A stretch of DNA of 61,148 nt from Streptococcus equinus ATCC 9812 (lineage in GTDB: Bacteria; Bacillota; Bacilli; Lactobacillales; Streptococcaceae), in assembly GCF_000187265.1 (NCBI RefSeq), contig NZ_GL698429.1, positions 763,162 to 824,309 on the forward strand, given 5' to 3'. Below, in pieces: positions 11,612-22,246 of this stretch. The stretch's first letter is position 1; each line of letters starts with the position of its first letter. The position numbers were made by a program, and so were the translations under genes. The notes under the pieces are model-generated. The model saw only the letters and a list, made by a program, of their open reading frames with translations. It was not told where the DNA came from and did not search any database.

Positions 11612-12776
11612 GTTAGAGAATTTTTCAAAACAGCACAGCTCTCAAACGAAAGGTTCTGGAGCTTGGACTTCAGGTGAGTTTTGGAACCATTCGAAACAGC
11701 ACAGCTCTAAAACTATTGTAATGAATGTGCTGAAATTATCATAGTTTTGGAACCATTCGAAACAGCACAGCTCTAAAACATATAGTGGTCAATTTCATCG
11801 TTTGTCAATGTTTTGGAACCATTCGAAACAGCACAGCTCTAAAACTGCAAGTCTCAAAATAGATGAATTGTAATTCGTTTTGGAACCATTCGAAACAGCA
11901 CAGCTCTAAAACGGTCATACCTAAAATTAAAACGTGTTTCAAGTTTTGGAACCATTCGAAACAGCACAGCTCTAAAACTTTGGACATGAAGCGCAGACTA
12001 GTGACAACGTTTTGGAACCATTCGAAACAGCACAGCTCTAAAACTTATATCCCTCCGATGATTCATAGGCCACCGTTTTGGAACCATTCGAAACAGCACA
12101 GCTCTAAAACATTTAAAAAAATGAACACGTCTATAGCTGTGTTTTGGAACCATTCGAAACAGCACAGCTCTAAAACTTCAGTGTTGTCACTTCGTTCAAT
12201 TGATAGGTTTTGGAACCATTCGAAACAGCACAGCTCTAAAACTAAAGACATTTATGGCAAAGAGATTTATGAGGTTTTGGAACCATTCGAAACAGCACAG
12301 CTCTAAAACTTATTAGTCGTGAAATTAGTCGGGTCAATAGGTTTTGGAACCATTCGAAACAGCACAGCTCTAAAACAGAGTAGCCACAGTCGTTTTTAAA
12401 TTTAATAAGTTTTGGAACCATTCGAAACAGCACAGCTCTAAAACTCTGTTCCACCAGATGATGAAGATGAACTGGTTTTGGAACCATTCGAAACAGCACA
12501 GCTCTAAAACTCAAACCATGAGTCGCGTGCGCTGTTTGAGGTTTTGGAACCATTCGAAACAGCACAGCTCTAAAACTTTTATTGATGTGTCATCTTACCA
12601 ATCTGCTGTTTTGGAACCATTCGAAACAGCACAGCTCTAAAACAATGTGCGCTCAGCAGACACTCTAAACGCTGGTTTTGGAACCATTCGAAACAGCACA
12701 GCTCTAAAACTAATAGCGAAGCTAGCCAGAGACAGTAAGAGTTTTGGAACCATTCGAAACAGCACAGCTCTAAAAC
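11612..12776 (-). CRISPR. CRISPR array 2 (type II-A), 18 repeats and 17 spacers
   Basis: Same 36-base repeat as array 1. Repeat starts: 11612 (degenerate), 11678, 11744, 11810, 11877, 11943, 12009, 12075, 12141, 12207, 12274, 12341, 12409, 12475, 12541, 12608, 12675, 12741. Spacers are 30-32 bases; I saw none shared with array 1. The first unit at 11612-11647 keeps CAGCACAGCTCT but is heavily mutated in the GGAACCATTCG half, typical for the oldest end. The leader and promoter are on the right, adjacent to hicB, so it is transcribed on the minus strand towards ndk. Confidence 0.99.
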
Positions 12777-12857
12777 CCTCGTGGACCAATTTTTCTCACG
12801 AAATTTCGTAATCGCGCCATTTGTCTCAGCCAGACTTCAGCCTCGAATAGCTCCATA
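12777..12857 (-). promoter_or_regulatory. Leader of array 2 (L2)
   Basis: AT-rich leader between the array-2 promoter and the first repeat. Compared with L1 it has one extra base at the junction: minus strand CCACGAGG instead of CCACGAG before GTTTTAGAG. L1 and L2 otherwise differ at only a few positions. Confidence 0.85.
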
Positions 12858-12868
12858 ATATTAGCTTT

Positions 12869-12897
12869 ATTATACCTTAAAAGCCTTGATTTTTCAA
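12869..12897 (-). promoter_or_regulatory. Promoter of CRISPR array 2
   Basis: Minus strand TTGAAA (12892-12897), 17-base spacer, TATAAT (12869-12874); the -10 is 93 bases from the first repeat. It lies between the hicB stop and the leader, so the array has its own strong-looking pre-crRNA promoter. Confidence 0.85.
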
Positions 12898-12919
12898 CGT
12901 TCCTGAACAATCTTAAAAC

Positions 12920-13300
12920 TTATAGTTGCAACTTTTTCTCCAAAGCTTTTGTTAAAACCTCAGAATAGTTTACCTGCTCACGGTCAGCTAATCTGACCAA
13001 CCATTCTGGTACTGTAACATTTTTACGAATAGCTTTTGTCTTTTTTAAATACGGTGAAGGATCAGCTTGAATCAGAGTAATGAAGCCATCATCAACGGTT
13101 AGCTCACTCATATCAATAACTTTTGGAAGAGTAAGTCCTTCATCTAGATACGCAGCTAGCGAACTCTCAAGCATTTCACGAGCATTCTTCATAGCTTCCT
13201 CGATATCTTTACCTTCGGTTCCACCACCGAATCCTGGAAATTCTACCCAAAAACTTCCGCCTTCTTCTTTGTGAAAAATTGCAGGATATGTTTTTAACAT
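12920..13300 (-). CDS. hicB: HicB family antitoxin
   Basis: 126 residues. N-terminal HicB-like partial RNase H fold (about 1-60: YPAIFHKEEGGSFWVEFPGFGG, then EAMKNAREML) which binds and blocks HicA. The C-terminal DNA-binding part (about 88-126: KNVTVPEWLVRLADREQVNYSEVLTKALEKKL) looks like a ribbon-helix-helix that should repress the hicAB promoter. It follows hicA with GAGGAGGT before its ATG, the usual toxin-first order. Its stop is 23 bases from the -10 of the CRISPR array 2 promoter and no terminator is visible between, so hicAB transcripts may run into the array. Confidence 0.9.
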   Translation of the reverse strand: MLKTYPAIFHKEEGGSFWVEFPGFGGGTEGKDIEEAMKNAREMLESSLAAYLDEGLTLPKVIDMSELTVDDGFITLIQADPSPYLKKTKAIRKNVTVPEWLVRLADREQVNYSEVLTKALEKKLQL

Positions 13301-13313
13301 CAGTTTACCTCCT

Positions 13314-13499
13314 CTAATCTAAATCTTTAAGAATTTTTCTCTCTAAGCCTGCTCCAACGACCTTATTACCATGAATTGGTATTGTAACAATATAAACTTT
13401 TCCATCTTTTTTGAATTGATGATGGCTTCCTTTTACACGAACTTCTTTCCATCCTTTCGAAATTGCTATTTTAGCTAGCTCTTTCCCAGTTTTTGGCAC
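13314..13499 (-). CDS. hicA: HicA family mRNA interferase toxin
   Basis: 61 residues, dsRBD-like fold. MPKTGKELAKIAISKGWKEVRVKGSHHQFKKDGK with the catalytic His in GSHHQF, then VYIVTIPIHGNKVVGAGLERKILKDL. HicA cleaves mRNA and is neutralised by HicB. I chose the GTG at 13497-13499: it has GGGGGGAGAG about six bases upstream and gives the usual family length. The frame is open 16 codons further (ATG-like start at 13547), but that extension overlaps the -35 and -10 boxes. The pair sits between the cas operon terminator and CRISPR array 2. Confidence 0.9.
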   Translation of the reverse strand: MPKTGKELAKIAISKGWKEVRVKGSHHQFKKDGKVYIVTIPIHGNKVVGAGLERKILKDLD

Positions 13500-13518
13500 A
13501 ACTACTCTCCCCCCTTTT

Positions 13519-13547
13519 ATTTTATACGTATTATGCGCATATGTCAA
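13519..13547 (-). promoter_or_regulatory. hicAB promoter with palindromic operator
   Basis: Minus strand TTGACA (13542-13547), 17-base spacer, TAAAAT (13519-13524). The spacer contains a perfect palindrome TATGCGCATA (13532-13541) touching the -35, a good candidate HicB operator for autorepression. The boxes are seen; the operator role is inference. Confidence 0.75.
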
Positions 13548-13552
13548 AACAT

Positions 13553-13582
13553 AAGAAAAAGTATCTACAAAAATGTAGATAC
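13553..13582 (-). terminator. Terminator of the cas operon
   Basis: 9-bp stem GTATCTACA/TGTAGATAC with a four-base loop, then TTTTTCTT on the minus strand. It stands after csn2 and before the hicAB promoter, so hicAB is not part of the cas transcript. Confidence 0.8.
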
Positions 13583-13596
13583 TTTATTATTCGTTT

Positions 13597-15455
<1,859 letters not shown>

Positions 15456-15456
<1 letters not shown>

Positions 15457-18400
15457 TACTCTTCTCCTAACTTACTCAAATCAATACGTGTTTCATAAAG
15501 ACCAGTGACAGATTGGTGAATGAGGGTGGCGGATAAGGCTTCTGTCGTAGACTTATATCTCAAATTTGACTGTTTGACATCTAACTTAAGAAATTTAAAT
15601 GCTCCTGGAGCTCCAAATGAAATGAATTTTAGTAAATTAATAAATGACTCAGATAAAGAACTGATATCTTCTTGACCATATTCTGTAAATTCATTTATTA
15701 AATTATCAACTACTTTTGGTTTTAAAATATTTATTCTGGCAATTGAAATAATCAAATTAAAGATATCTTTAAATTCATCTTTATGTTGTTTCACATAATT
15801 TAAATGCTCTGGTTTATGAGAATTATTAACATGCTGTGAATGATAAAGTAAGTTTACCATATATTGCGGTAAAACCACTTCATTTCCTTTTTGCAACTCA
15901 GTGGCACTAGCCAACAATCGTCTTCTTCCACCTTCGAACTCAAAAAGACTGTATTTAGGGAGTTTTATTAATTTGTCCTCTTGAACATTATGATATCCTT
16001 TCTTCTCTAAGAATGAGACAGGATTTTCTTCAAAGGAAGAGCGTTCCATAATAGAAATACCGACTAACTCTTTTACAGTTTTTAATTTCCTTGTTTTACC
16101 TTTTTCGACATCTGCTACAACTAATACAGAATATGCAACTGTTGGGCTATCAAAGCCACCATATTTCTGCGTTTCCCATTGAAGTTTCTTCGTTTTACGC
16201 GGAATTAATTTATCTGAATCTCCTTTAGGTAAGATAGATTCTTTTGAAAATCCTCCAGTTTGTACTTCAACTTTTTTCACAATATTAACTTGTGGATAAG
16301 AAAGAACTTTTCGAACAATGTTAAAATCTCTTTGCTTATTCCAGACAACTTCACCATCTGCATTTGTTTCAATATCTGGTCGTTCAAATACTCTACCATC
16401 CGCATATTTGACTTCAGTTTTAAAGAAGTTCATCAAGTTTGAATAAAAGAAGTATTTTGCAGTTGCTTTACCTAATTCAGAATGGTTATCAGAAGATTTG
16501 GCAACAAGTTTGCGGACATCATATTTTTTATACTCACCATAAACAAACTCTGGTGCTAATTTTGGATATTTTTTAAGCAAGGCTGTTCCAACTACTGCGT
16601 TGAGATAAGCATCGTGAGCGTGGTGATAATCATTAATTTCACGAACTTTATAGAACTTAAATTCTTTTCTAAATTGCGAAACTAAGCTTGATTTCAAAGT
16701 AATAACTTTTACATCACGAATCACCTTATCATTTTCATCACATTTTGTATTAAAGCGGGCATCTAAAATTTGTGCGACATGTTTTGTAATTTGACGTGTT
16801 TCAACTAATTGACGTTTAATAAATCCAGCTTTATCAGTTTCAGTTAATCCACCACGTTCTGCTTTAGTTAAATTATCAAATTTACGTTTAGAAATTAGCC
16901 CTGATTTATACAATTTATACCAGTACGATTTTCTATTACGAACAATTTCAATACTTGGCACATCATCTGACTTACCGCGGTTTTTAGCTGAACTTGTCAA
17001 GACTCGATTATCAATCGAATTATCTTTAATAAAAGCTTGAGGGATGATATGGTCAATATCATAATCACTTAAATGATCAATATCAAGTTCTTCTCCTGTA
17101 TACATATCCTTACCATTTTGGATATAGTATAGGAACAAACGGTCATTTTGAAGATGAGAATTTTCAACTTTACTATCAACATAAGAAGGTTTCTTCTTAC
17201 TAAGAATGTCGCTACCAAATTCTTTCAGAGAGTCTTGTAGTCGTTTCAAACGTTGATTTGATCTATTTCTTCCATAGCCAGTTATTTGATTTTCACGTGC
17301 CATCTCGATGACAATATTTTGAGGATTGTGTCCCATCACTTTGACTAATTCATCGACAATTTTAACACTTTGAAGAATTCCTTTCTTAATAGCAGGACTT
17401 CCAGGTAAATCATGAACAACTGCTTCAATATCGTCAACGTCACCTACAACTTGTGCTTCTTGAATAGTAGTTTTAAACGATAATGAATCATCGTTAATTA
17501 ATTGCATAAAGTTACGATTAGCATCCCCATCATCAATCAAGAAATCAAGAATAGTTTTGTTGTTTTCTTTATTGCGAATTCCATTAATCAGTTTATAAGA
17601 TAGACGTCCCCAACCAGTATAATGGCGACGTTCAAGTTTCTTCAACTGCTGTGAAGTAAAGATATCACTATATTTTTGAAGACGTTCATGAATCATATCT
17701 CTATCTTCAAATAAGGTCAAAGTCAACACAATATCTTCAATGATTTGTTCATTTGTCTTATCATCTAAGAAAGATTTATCTAAAATCTTTTTCAAATCGT
17801 GATAGGTTCCAAGGCTAGCATTAAATGATTTACTATCTTTATCAAGACCAATTAAATCATTGATTCGAAACTCTTCGAACTCATTATTAAGATAGCTTAA
17901 AAGTTTAGCCTTCGTAACTTTTCGATTTTCTTTAAATACGTGATCAAAGATTTCTTGCTTCATATTTGCATCAAAGAAAAATGACTTACCTTGCTCATTA
18001 ACATACTTAATTTTAGTCAATTCGTTGTACACTGCAAAAGTTTCATATACATAACTGTGTTTTGGTAAAACTTTTTCTTCAGGAAGATACAAATCATTTA
18101 AAGTCATTCGTGTAATGAATTTTTCAGCTGATTTTTCTTTATCTACTACTTCATCAAAATTCCATGGCGTAATCGGCTCATCTGAATGGTATTTAGCCCA
18201 AGCAAAACGGCTATTTTTTCTTGCTAATGGACCTACGTAGTAAGGAATTCTAAAAGTTAATATTTTTTCGATTTTAGCTTGATTTTCTTTTAAGAATGGA
18301 TAATACTCACCTTGACGTCGTAAAATAGTACGCATTTCTTGTAAATGAATTTGGTACGGAATCGAACCATTATCAAATGTTCTTTGTTTTCTTAAGAAAT

Positions 18401-19589
18401 CTTCACGTTCAATTTTATCAAGGAAATATTGACCTCCGTTTTTCTCAGAAATAATGCTCTTAAGATGTTTATAAAAAATATCTTGCTTAACACCATTTTC
18501 AATATATCCAGCATAACCATTTTTACTTTTATCTTTAAAAATCTCATGATACTTATCAAAATTATTCACTTTAATAAAAGTTTTTAACTTTTCTAAATCT
18601 TCATGGTGCTCTTCATAGCGTTTAATCATCGAAGCAGATAAAGGTGCTTTAGTTGAATTATCATCTACTGTCAAGATACCTGAAAGTAAAATTGCATCAT
18701 ATAGATTTTTAGCTGCTGTAAAAAGATCAGCATAGTCATCACCGATTTTTCCCAACAATTCTTCCAAATCTTCATCATAAGTATCTTTAGAAAATTGTAA
18801 TTTAGCATCTTCAGATAGTTTAAAGTTTGTTTTGAAGTTAGGTTGCAATCCTAAAGCTAATGCTACAAGATTTCCAAATAAAGTATTTTTCTTTTCTGTT
18901 GGATATTGTTTAATAAGATTTTCCAAACGACGTGATTTACTAATTTTTTCTGTCAAAATACTTGCAGCATCAACCGTAATTTCTGATAAGTGACTATCAT
19001 CAAATGTTCTATCATACACCCCTACGAAATCAGCAAATATTTTTTGAACATCTGTATTTTCAGCGTTCAATTGCCCTTCAATCAAAAAATGTCCACGGAA
19101 TTTAATCATGTGAGCTAAAGCAAGATAAACCAAACGCAAATCTACTTTTTCAGGTGAGTCCGCAAGATGTTTTCTCAAATGGTAGATTGTAGGAAACTCT
19201 TGATGATAAGTATCTTCTTCAGCTTTATTTCCAAAAATTGGATGAGAATCAAAGGTTTTATCATCATCTGTCAGAAAAGATTCTTCTAAACGTTGAAAGA
19301 AACTTTCATCAACTTTTGCCATTTCTTTAGCAAAAATTTCTTGTAGGTAACGCAAACGATTTTTACGACGCGTATAACGACGTCGAGCTGCACGTTTCAA
19401 ACGAGTCGCTTCAGCTGTTTCGCCACTGTCAAATAACAATGCACCTAGTAAGTTTTTCTTGATATATTTTTTATCAGTATTTCCTAAAACTTTCATCTTT
19501 TTAGCTGGAACTTTGTAATCATCAGTAATCACAGCCCAACCTACACTATTAGTACCTATGTCAAGTCCGATTGAATATGTTTTTTCCAT
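15456..19589 (-). CDS. cas9: Cas9, type II-A RNA-guided DNA endonuclease
   Basis: 1377 residues (S. pyogenes Cas9 has 1368). Ruv[18 protein letters not shown] with catalytic Asp10, Arg-rich bridge helix [18 protein letters not shown], alpha-helical REC lobe, Ruv[31 protein letters not shown] with the catalytic His, Ruv[18 protein letters not shown], and a C-terminal PAM-interacting domain with [14 protein letters not shown]. All catalytic residues are intact. The PAM loop differs from S. pyogenes: against DRKRY, this protein reads SNLRYK, so the first PAM-contacting Arg is Asn1342 while the second (Arg1344) is kept. AAGGAG precedes the ATG. The tracrRNA lies divergently upstream. Confidence 0.99.
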
Positions 19590-19616
19590 TTATATCTCCT
19601 TTTTTGCAATAAACAC

Positions 19617-19645
19617 TTGCAAATTAATAAATAAAATACTACAAT
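19617..19645 (+). promoter_or_regulatory. tracrRNA promoter
   Basis: TTGCAA (19617-19622), 17-base spacer, TACAAT (19640-19645), about seven bases before the anti-repeat. It lies between the divergent cas9 start and the tracrRNA. Confidence 0.75.
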
Positions 19646-19651
19646 AATTTT

Positions 19652-19745
19652 GTTGGAACTATTCGAAACAACACAGCGAGTTAAAATAAGGCTTTGTCCG
19701 TACACAACTTGTAAAAGTGGCACCCGATTCGGGTGCATTTTTTAT
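19652..19745 (+). ncRNA. tracrRNA
   Basis: Trans-activating crRNA of the type II-A system. The anti-repeat (about 19653-19690, GTTGGAACTATTCGAAACAA then CACAGCGAGTT) is complementary to the CRISPR repeat apart from a bulge. Then come the nexus AAAATAAGGCTTTGTCCG, a small stem CAACTTGTAAAAGTGG, and a terminator stem GCACCCGA/TCGGGTGC at 19720-19736 with T6. The order and sequence closely follow S. pyogenes and S. mutans tracrRNA, and it is transcribed away from cas9. 5' end inferred from the promoter. Confidence 0.95.
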
Positions 19746-19802
19746 TTGTGATTCAAATAGATATAACAAAACTAAACAAGTTTATTTTACTCCTCAAATT
19801 AT

Positions 19803-19836
19803 TAAAAAACAAGCGTTTCCACGCTTGTTTTATTTT
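19803..19836. terminator. Bidirectional terminator after the NagD-like operon
   Basis: 9-bp stem AACAAGCGT/ACGCTTGTT, loop TTCC, A-run left and T-rich run right. It ends the minus-strand operon finishing at 19852; on the plus strand it is a second barrier after the tracrRNA. Confidence 0.8.
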
Positions 19837-19851
19837 TATTTTTATTGCTGC

Positions 19852-20022
19852 TTAACTCACCAACCAGCCCCAGAAGAAGGGGAGGAGAAAGGCGATGATG
19901 CCGCAGATGACATAGGTGATGCGCAGCCATTTTTGCGAAATGTTAGAGGACTTTATCCAAAATGTGATGGCAAATATCCACGCTACTGCAAACAGTAGCC
20001 AAAAGTACCATGCAATTGTCAT
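19852..20022 (-). CDS. Small two-helix membrane protein (56 residues)
   Basis: A 56-residue reading frame starting [20 protein letters not shown] and ending FFWGWLVS. Two hydrophobic, Trp-rich helices (about 3-23 and 35-55) flank a polar loop KSSNISQKWLR. Its ATG overlaps the stop of the DUF1461-type gene (ATGA), with AAAGGA upstream, and a terminator follows, so it is the last gene of that operon. Function unknown; conservation of the coupled start argues that it is real. Confidence 0.7.
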   Translation of the reverse strand: MTIAWYFWLLFAVAWIFAITFWIKSSNISQKWLRITYVICGIIAFLLPFFWGWLVS

Positions 20023-20678
20023 TTCTCATCCTTTCTCTCGTTATTTTTTAGGCGATGATTTAATTGCTTACGAGCTGTTGCGACTAAACTTAGCATCATC
20101 ACTTCATAAGCTACAAAGAAAATGATAAAGCAATGCATGAAGTATTCTTCTGGTAAAACCCAGATAACTGGGTCAGTCGCTGGGTTAAAAAGCCAACTGC
20201 TATCACCAGGAAATAAGGCTTCATGAAAGAGAGTAAAGAATTGATCAAAACCAATCAAAAGACCTGCTACTGCAATGATAATCGGTAAAATTGCAGCTAA
20301 GGTAAAAGCTCTCTGATGAAGAAAAAGTGACTTTTTAGCTCTGCTATTTTTCAAAAAACGCCAAGAAGGATATAGCAAAATCACAAAGACTGCTTGTGCT
20401 AAATGAAATAGATGCTTCACGTCGCCAAAATGCTTAAGCCCACTAGCTGATGAAGGAAAATCAGGCATAGCTAGAGTGTGTGATAATGGATTCGTCAGAT
20501 ATGTCATCAAGACATTGAAGTTTTTTAAGAGGTCGTCTTTTGTAATGGTCACTTGGAGAGTTAACTTGAGCCAATCAATCTCAAGAGGATAGATTAACCA
20601 CGCGCCATAAATGGCTACAAGAACTGCGAGCGACAGTAGCCACAACCAAGCGCTAAATGTCCAAATTTTAGTTTTCAT
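20019..20678 (-). CDS. TIGR01906 family (DUF1461) integral membrane protein
   Basis: 219 residues from ATG 20676-20678, which overlaps the end of the upstream phosphatase gene by 11 bases. About five membrane segments: residues 7-28, a central one near 105-120, 135-155, 185-207. The extracellular loop carries [29 protein letters not shown] and the later [21 protein letters not shown] motif, both typical of this family. The role is unknown; in Lactobacillales it regularly follows the NagD-like gene, as here. Confidence 0.8.
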   Translation of the reverse strand: MKTKIWTFSAWLWLLSLAVLVAIYGAWLIYPLEIDWLKLTLQVTITKDDLLKNFNVLMTYLTNPLSHTLAMPDFPSSASGLKHFGDVKHLFHLAQAVFVILLYPSWRFLKNSRAKKSLFLHQRAFTLAAILPIIIAVAGLLIGFDQFFTLFHEALFPGDSSWLFNPATDPVIWVLPEEYFMHCFIIFFVAYEVMMLSLVATARKQLNHRLKNNERKDEK

Positions 20679-21441
20679 CAAAATTCCATTCATCAAGACT
20701 AGCAAGAACGTGATTAGGTTTTACCGGGAGAGTTGGGACTTCTTCAGGCTTAGTAAATCCAGTTGTGACAAGAAGAGTTGCAATATCATTTTGAATTCCC
20801 GCCATAATATCTGTCAGGTAGTTATCACCGACCATGATTGCTTCTTCTCGTTTAACGCCAAGAACGTCCAAAGCTTTGTTCATGATAATGGCATTCGGTT
20901 TTCCGATGTAGACTGGTTTCACACGTGTAGCCACTTCCAAAAGATTGTTGATGGCACCAGCTCCTGGCATCAAGCCACGTTCAGTTGGGATGTTCAAATC
21001 TGGATTTGTTCCAATAAAGACAGCACCTTTTTGGATAGCTAATGTCGCTACCGCTAATTTTTCATAAGTCAAATCATTATCAAGACCAACAACAACATAA
21101 GCTGGATTTTCAGTATCTTCTACGTAACCTGCCTCAGCAATCGCTGTTTTCAAACCAGTTTCCCCAATCACATAAACTGTCTTACCACGATTCAAGTCAT
21201 TCATGTAATCAATCGTAGCCATTGTTGCTGTGTAGATTGTTTCAAGTGGGGTGTGAACGTTGAACTGAGTTGACAACATTTCTTGTACTTTTTCAGGTGT
21301 ACGAGTTGAATTATTCGTTACTAAAACGTAAGGAATATTTCTTTCTTGAAGTCGTTGAATAAAACGTTCCCCTGCTGGAATACGGTTTTTCCCTTTGTAA
21401 ATAGTTCCATCCAAGTCGATTAAATAGCCTTTATAAGTCAT
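20668..21441 (-). CDS. NagD-like HAD-superfamily phosphatase (TIGR01457)
   Basis: 257 residues, HAD subclass IIA. Motif I is [11 protein letters not shown] (nucleophile Asp), motif [11 protein letters not shown], motif III the Lys region before [11 protein letters not shown], and motif [12 protein letters not shown]. The cap domain between II and III determines the substrate, probably a sugar phosphate or nucleotide; the exact substrate cannot be read from sequence. GGAGG precedes the ATG. It is followed by overlapping genes for two membrane proteins. Confidence 0.88.
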   Translation of the reverse strand: MTYKGYLIDLDGTIYKGKNRIPAGERFIQRLQERNIPYVLVTNNSTRTPEKVQEMLSTQFNVHTPLETIYTATMATIDYMNDLNRGKTVYVIGETGLKTAIAEAGYVEDTENPAYVVVGLDNDLTYEKLAVATLAIQKGAVFIGTNPDLNIPTERGLMPGAGAINNLLEVATRVKPVYIGKPNAIIMNKALDVLGVKREEAIMVGDNYLTDIMAGIQNDIATLLVTTGFTKPEEVPTLPVKPNHVLASLDEWNFDEN

Positions 21442-21513
21442 TTTTCCTCCAATATAAAATAGTAAATGACCTTTCTTTTAAACTTAAAAAGGTCATTAAG
21501 CATTACTTCCTAA

Positions 21514-22242
21514 TTATTTCTCCATCCATTCAATGAGTGCTTGCGCTCTCACTGCACCTTGTGTGACAATTTCGTGTTTTGTTGTCAATCCAACTCTCTC
21601 TACACGAGACTTGATGTCATGTCCATAGTGAACTTCTTTCACATATTTCAAATTAATGCGATGAGGAATATATTCTTCTAAGAACTTCACATCAAGCACA
21701 TCATACATCCACTCAAGGTATTTACTATTATTAACATGTCCGTTCAAATCAAGATCAAAAAACCTAACATGATAAAGTGTTTCTTCTGGATTTTCGAGAC
21801 CTTCGTAACGTGGTCCACGTAAGAATTTCTTCACTTTTTCAACTTGATAAACTTCTACAATCTCATCTAAAACAGGATGTACTTTACGAGTATCATAATC
21901 CATCAAAACAAACGTTGAATGAATCGTCAAAAGCTTTTCACCAGATTCACTGTAGACATTAAAATCGCGATAACAAAAGAGCTTATTGTAAGCAGTCGGT
22001 ACTGTTTCAATCACGATATTTTCAGTGTATTTTGGCAAGCGCTCAATTTCGATGGCGTATTCTGTAATAATCCAAACAAGATTGTAAGTTTTATAAATAT
22101 GTTCGTCACTCATTCCTAAGCTCAGCGATTGTTTTCCAGAAACCTGCAAAACTAGCGATAAAAGCTGTGGCAATTTCATATTTTGATTAATATCACTTTC
22201 ATAAAAAGGCACTTGATATTTTTCTCTATAACTTAATCCCAT
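21514..22242 (-). CDS. Acyl-ACP thioesterase (FatA/FatB family)
   Basis: 242 residues with a double hot-dog fold. It hydrolyses acyl-ACP to release free fatty acids in the cytoplasm. The catalytic motif DLNGHVNNSKYLEW (Asp, Asn, His) sits in the second hot-dog domain; the first contains YESDINQNMKLPQLL and WIITEYAIEI. GGAG precedes the ATG four bases after the hemW stop, so the two are co-transcribed, the usual streptococcal arrangement. Confidence 0.9.
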   Translation of the reverse strand: MGLSYREKYQVPFYESDINQNMKLPQLLSLVLQVSGKQSLSLGMSDEHIYKTYNLVWIITEYAIEIERLPKYTENIVIETVPTAYNKLFCYRDFNVYSESGEKLLTIHSTFVLMDYDTRKVHPVLDEIVEVYQVEKVKKFLRGPRYEGLENPEETLYHVRFFDLDLNGHVNNSKYLEWMYDVLDVKFLEEYIPHRINLKYVKEVHYGHDIKSRVERVGLTTKHEIVTQGAVRAQALIEWMEK

Positions 22243-22246
22243 CTTG

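Noticed and set aside
10204..12640. Several open frames on both strands with repeated peptides such as FGTIRNSTALK and VLELCCFEWFQN
   Set aside because: They are translations of the CRISPR repeats, whose 66-base period keeps the frame open. No ribosome sites are present.
12920..13499. HicAB as a part of the CRISPR adaptation machinery
   Set aside because: It has its own promoter and lies behind the cas terminator; the family is a normal toxin-antitoxin. Only the placement is notable.
13500..13547. Longer HicA start 16 codons upstream
   Set aside because: It would run through the -35 and -10 boxes, while the GTG at 13499 has a strong ribosome site and gives the usual length.
19561..19652. 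A long tracrRNA form that could guide Cas9 to its own promoter, as in S. pyogenes
   Set aside because: The region before the anti-repeat is short and AT-rich. I found no repeat-like segment with a matching target, nor a clear second upstream promoter.
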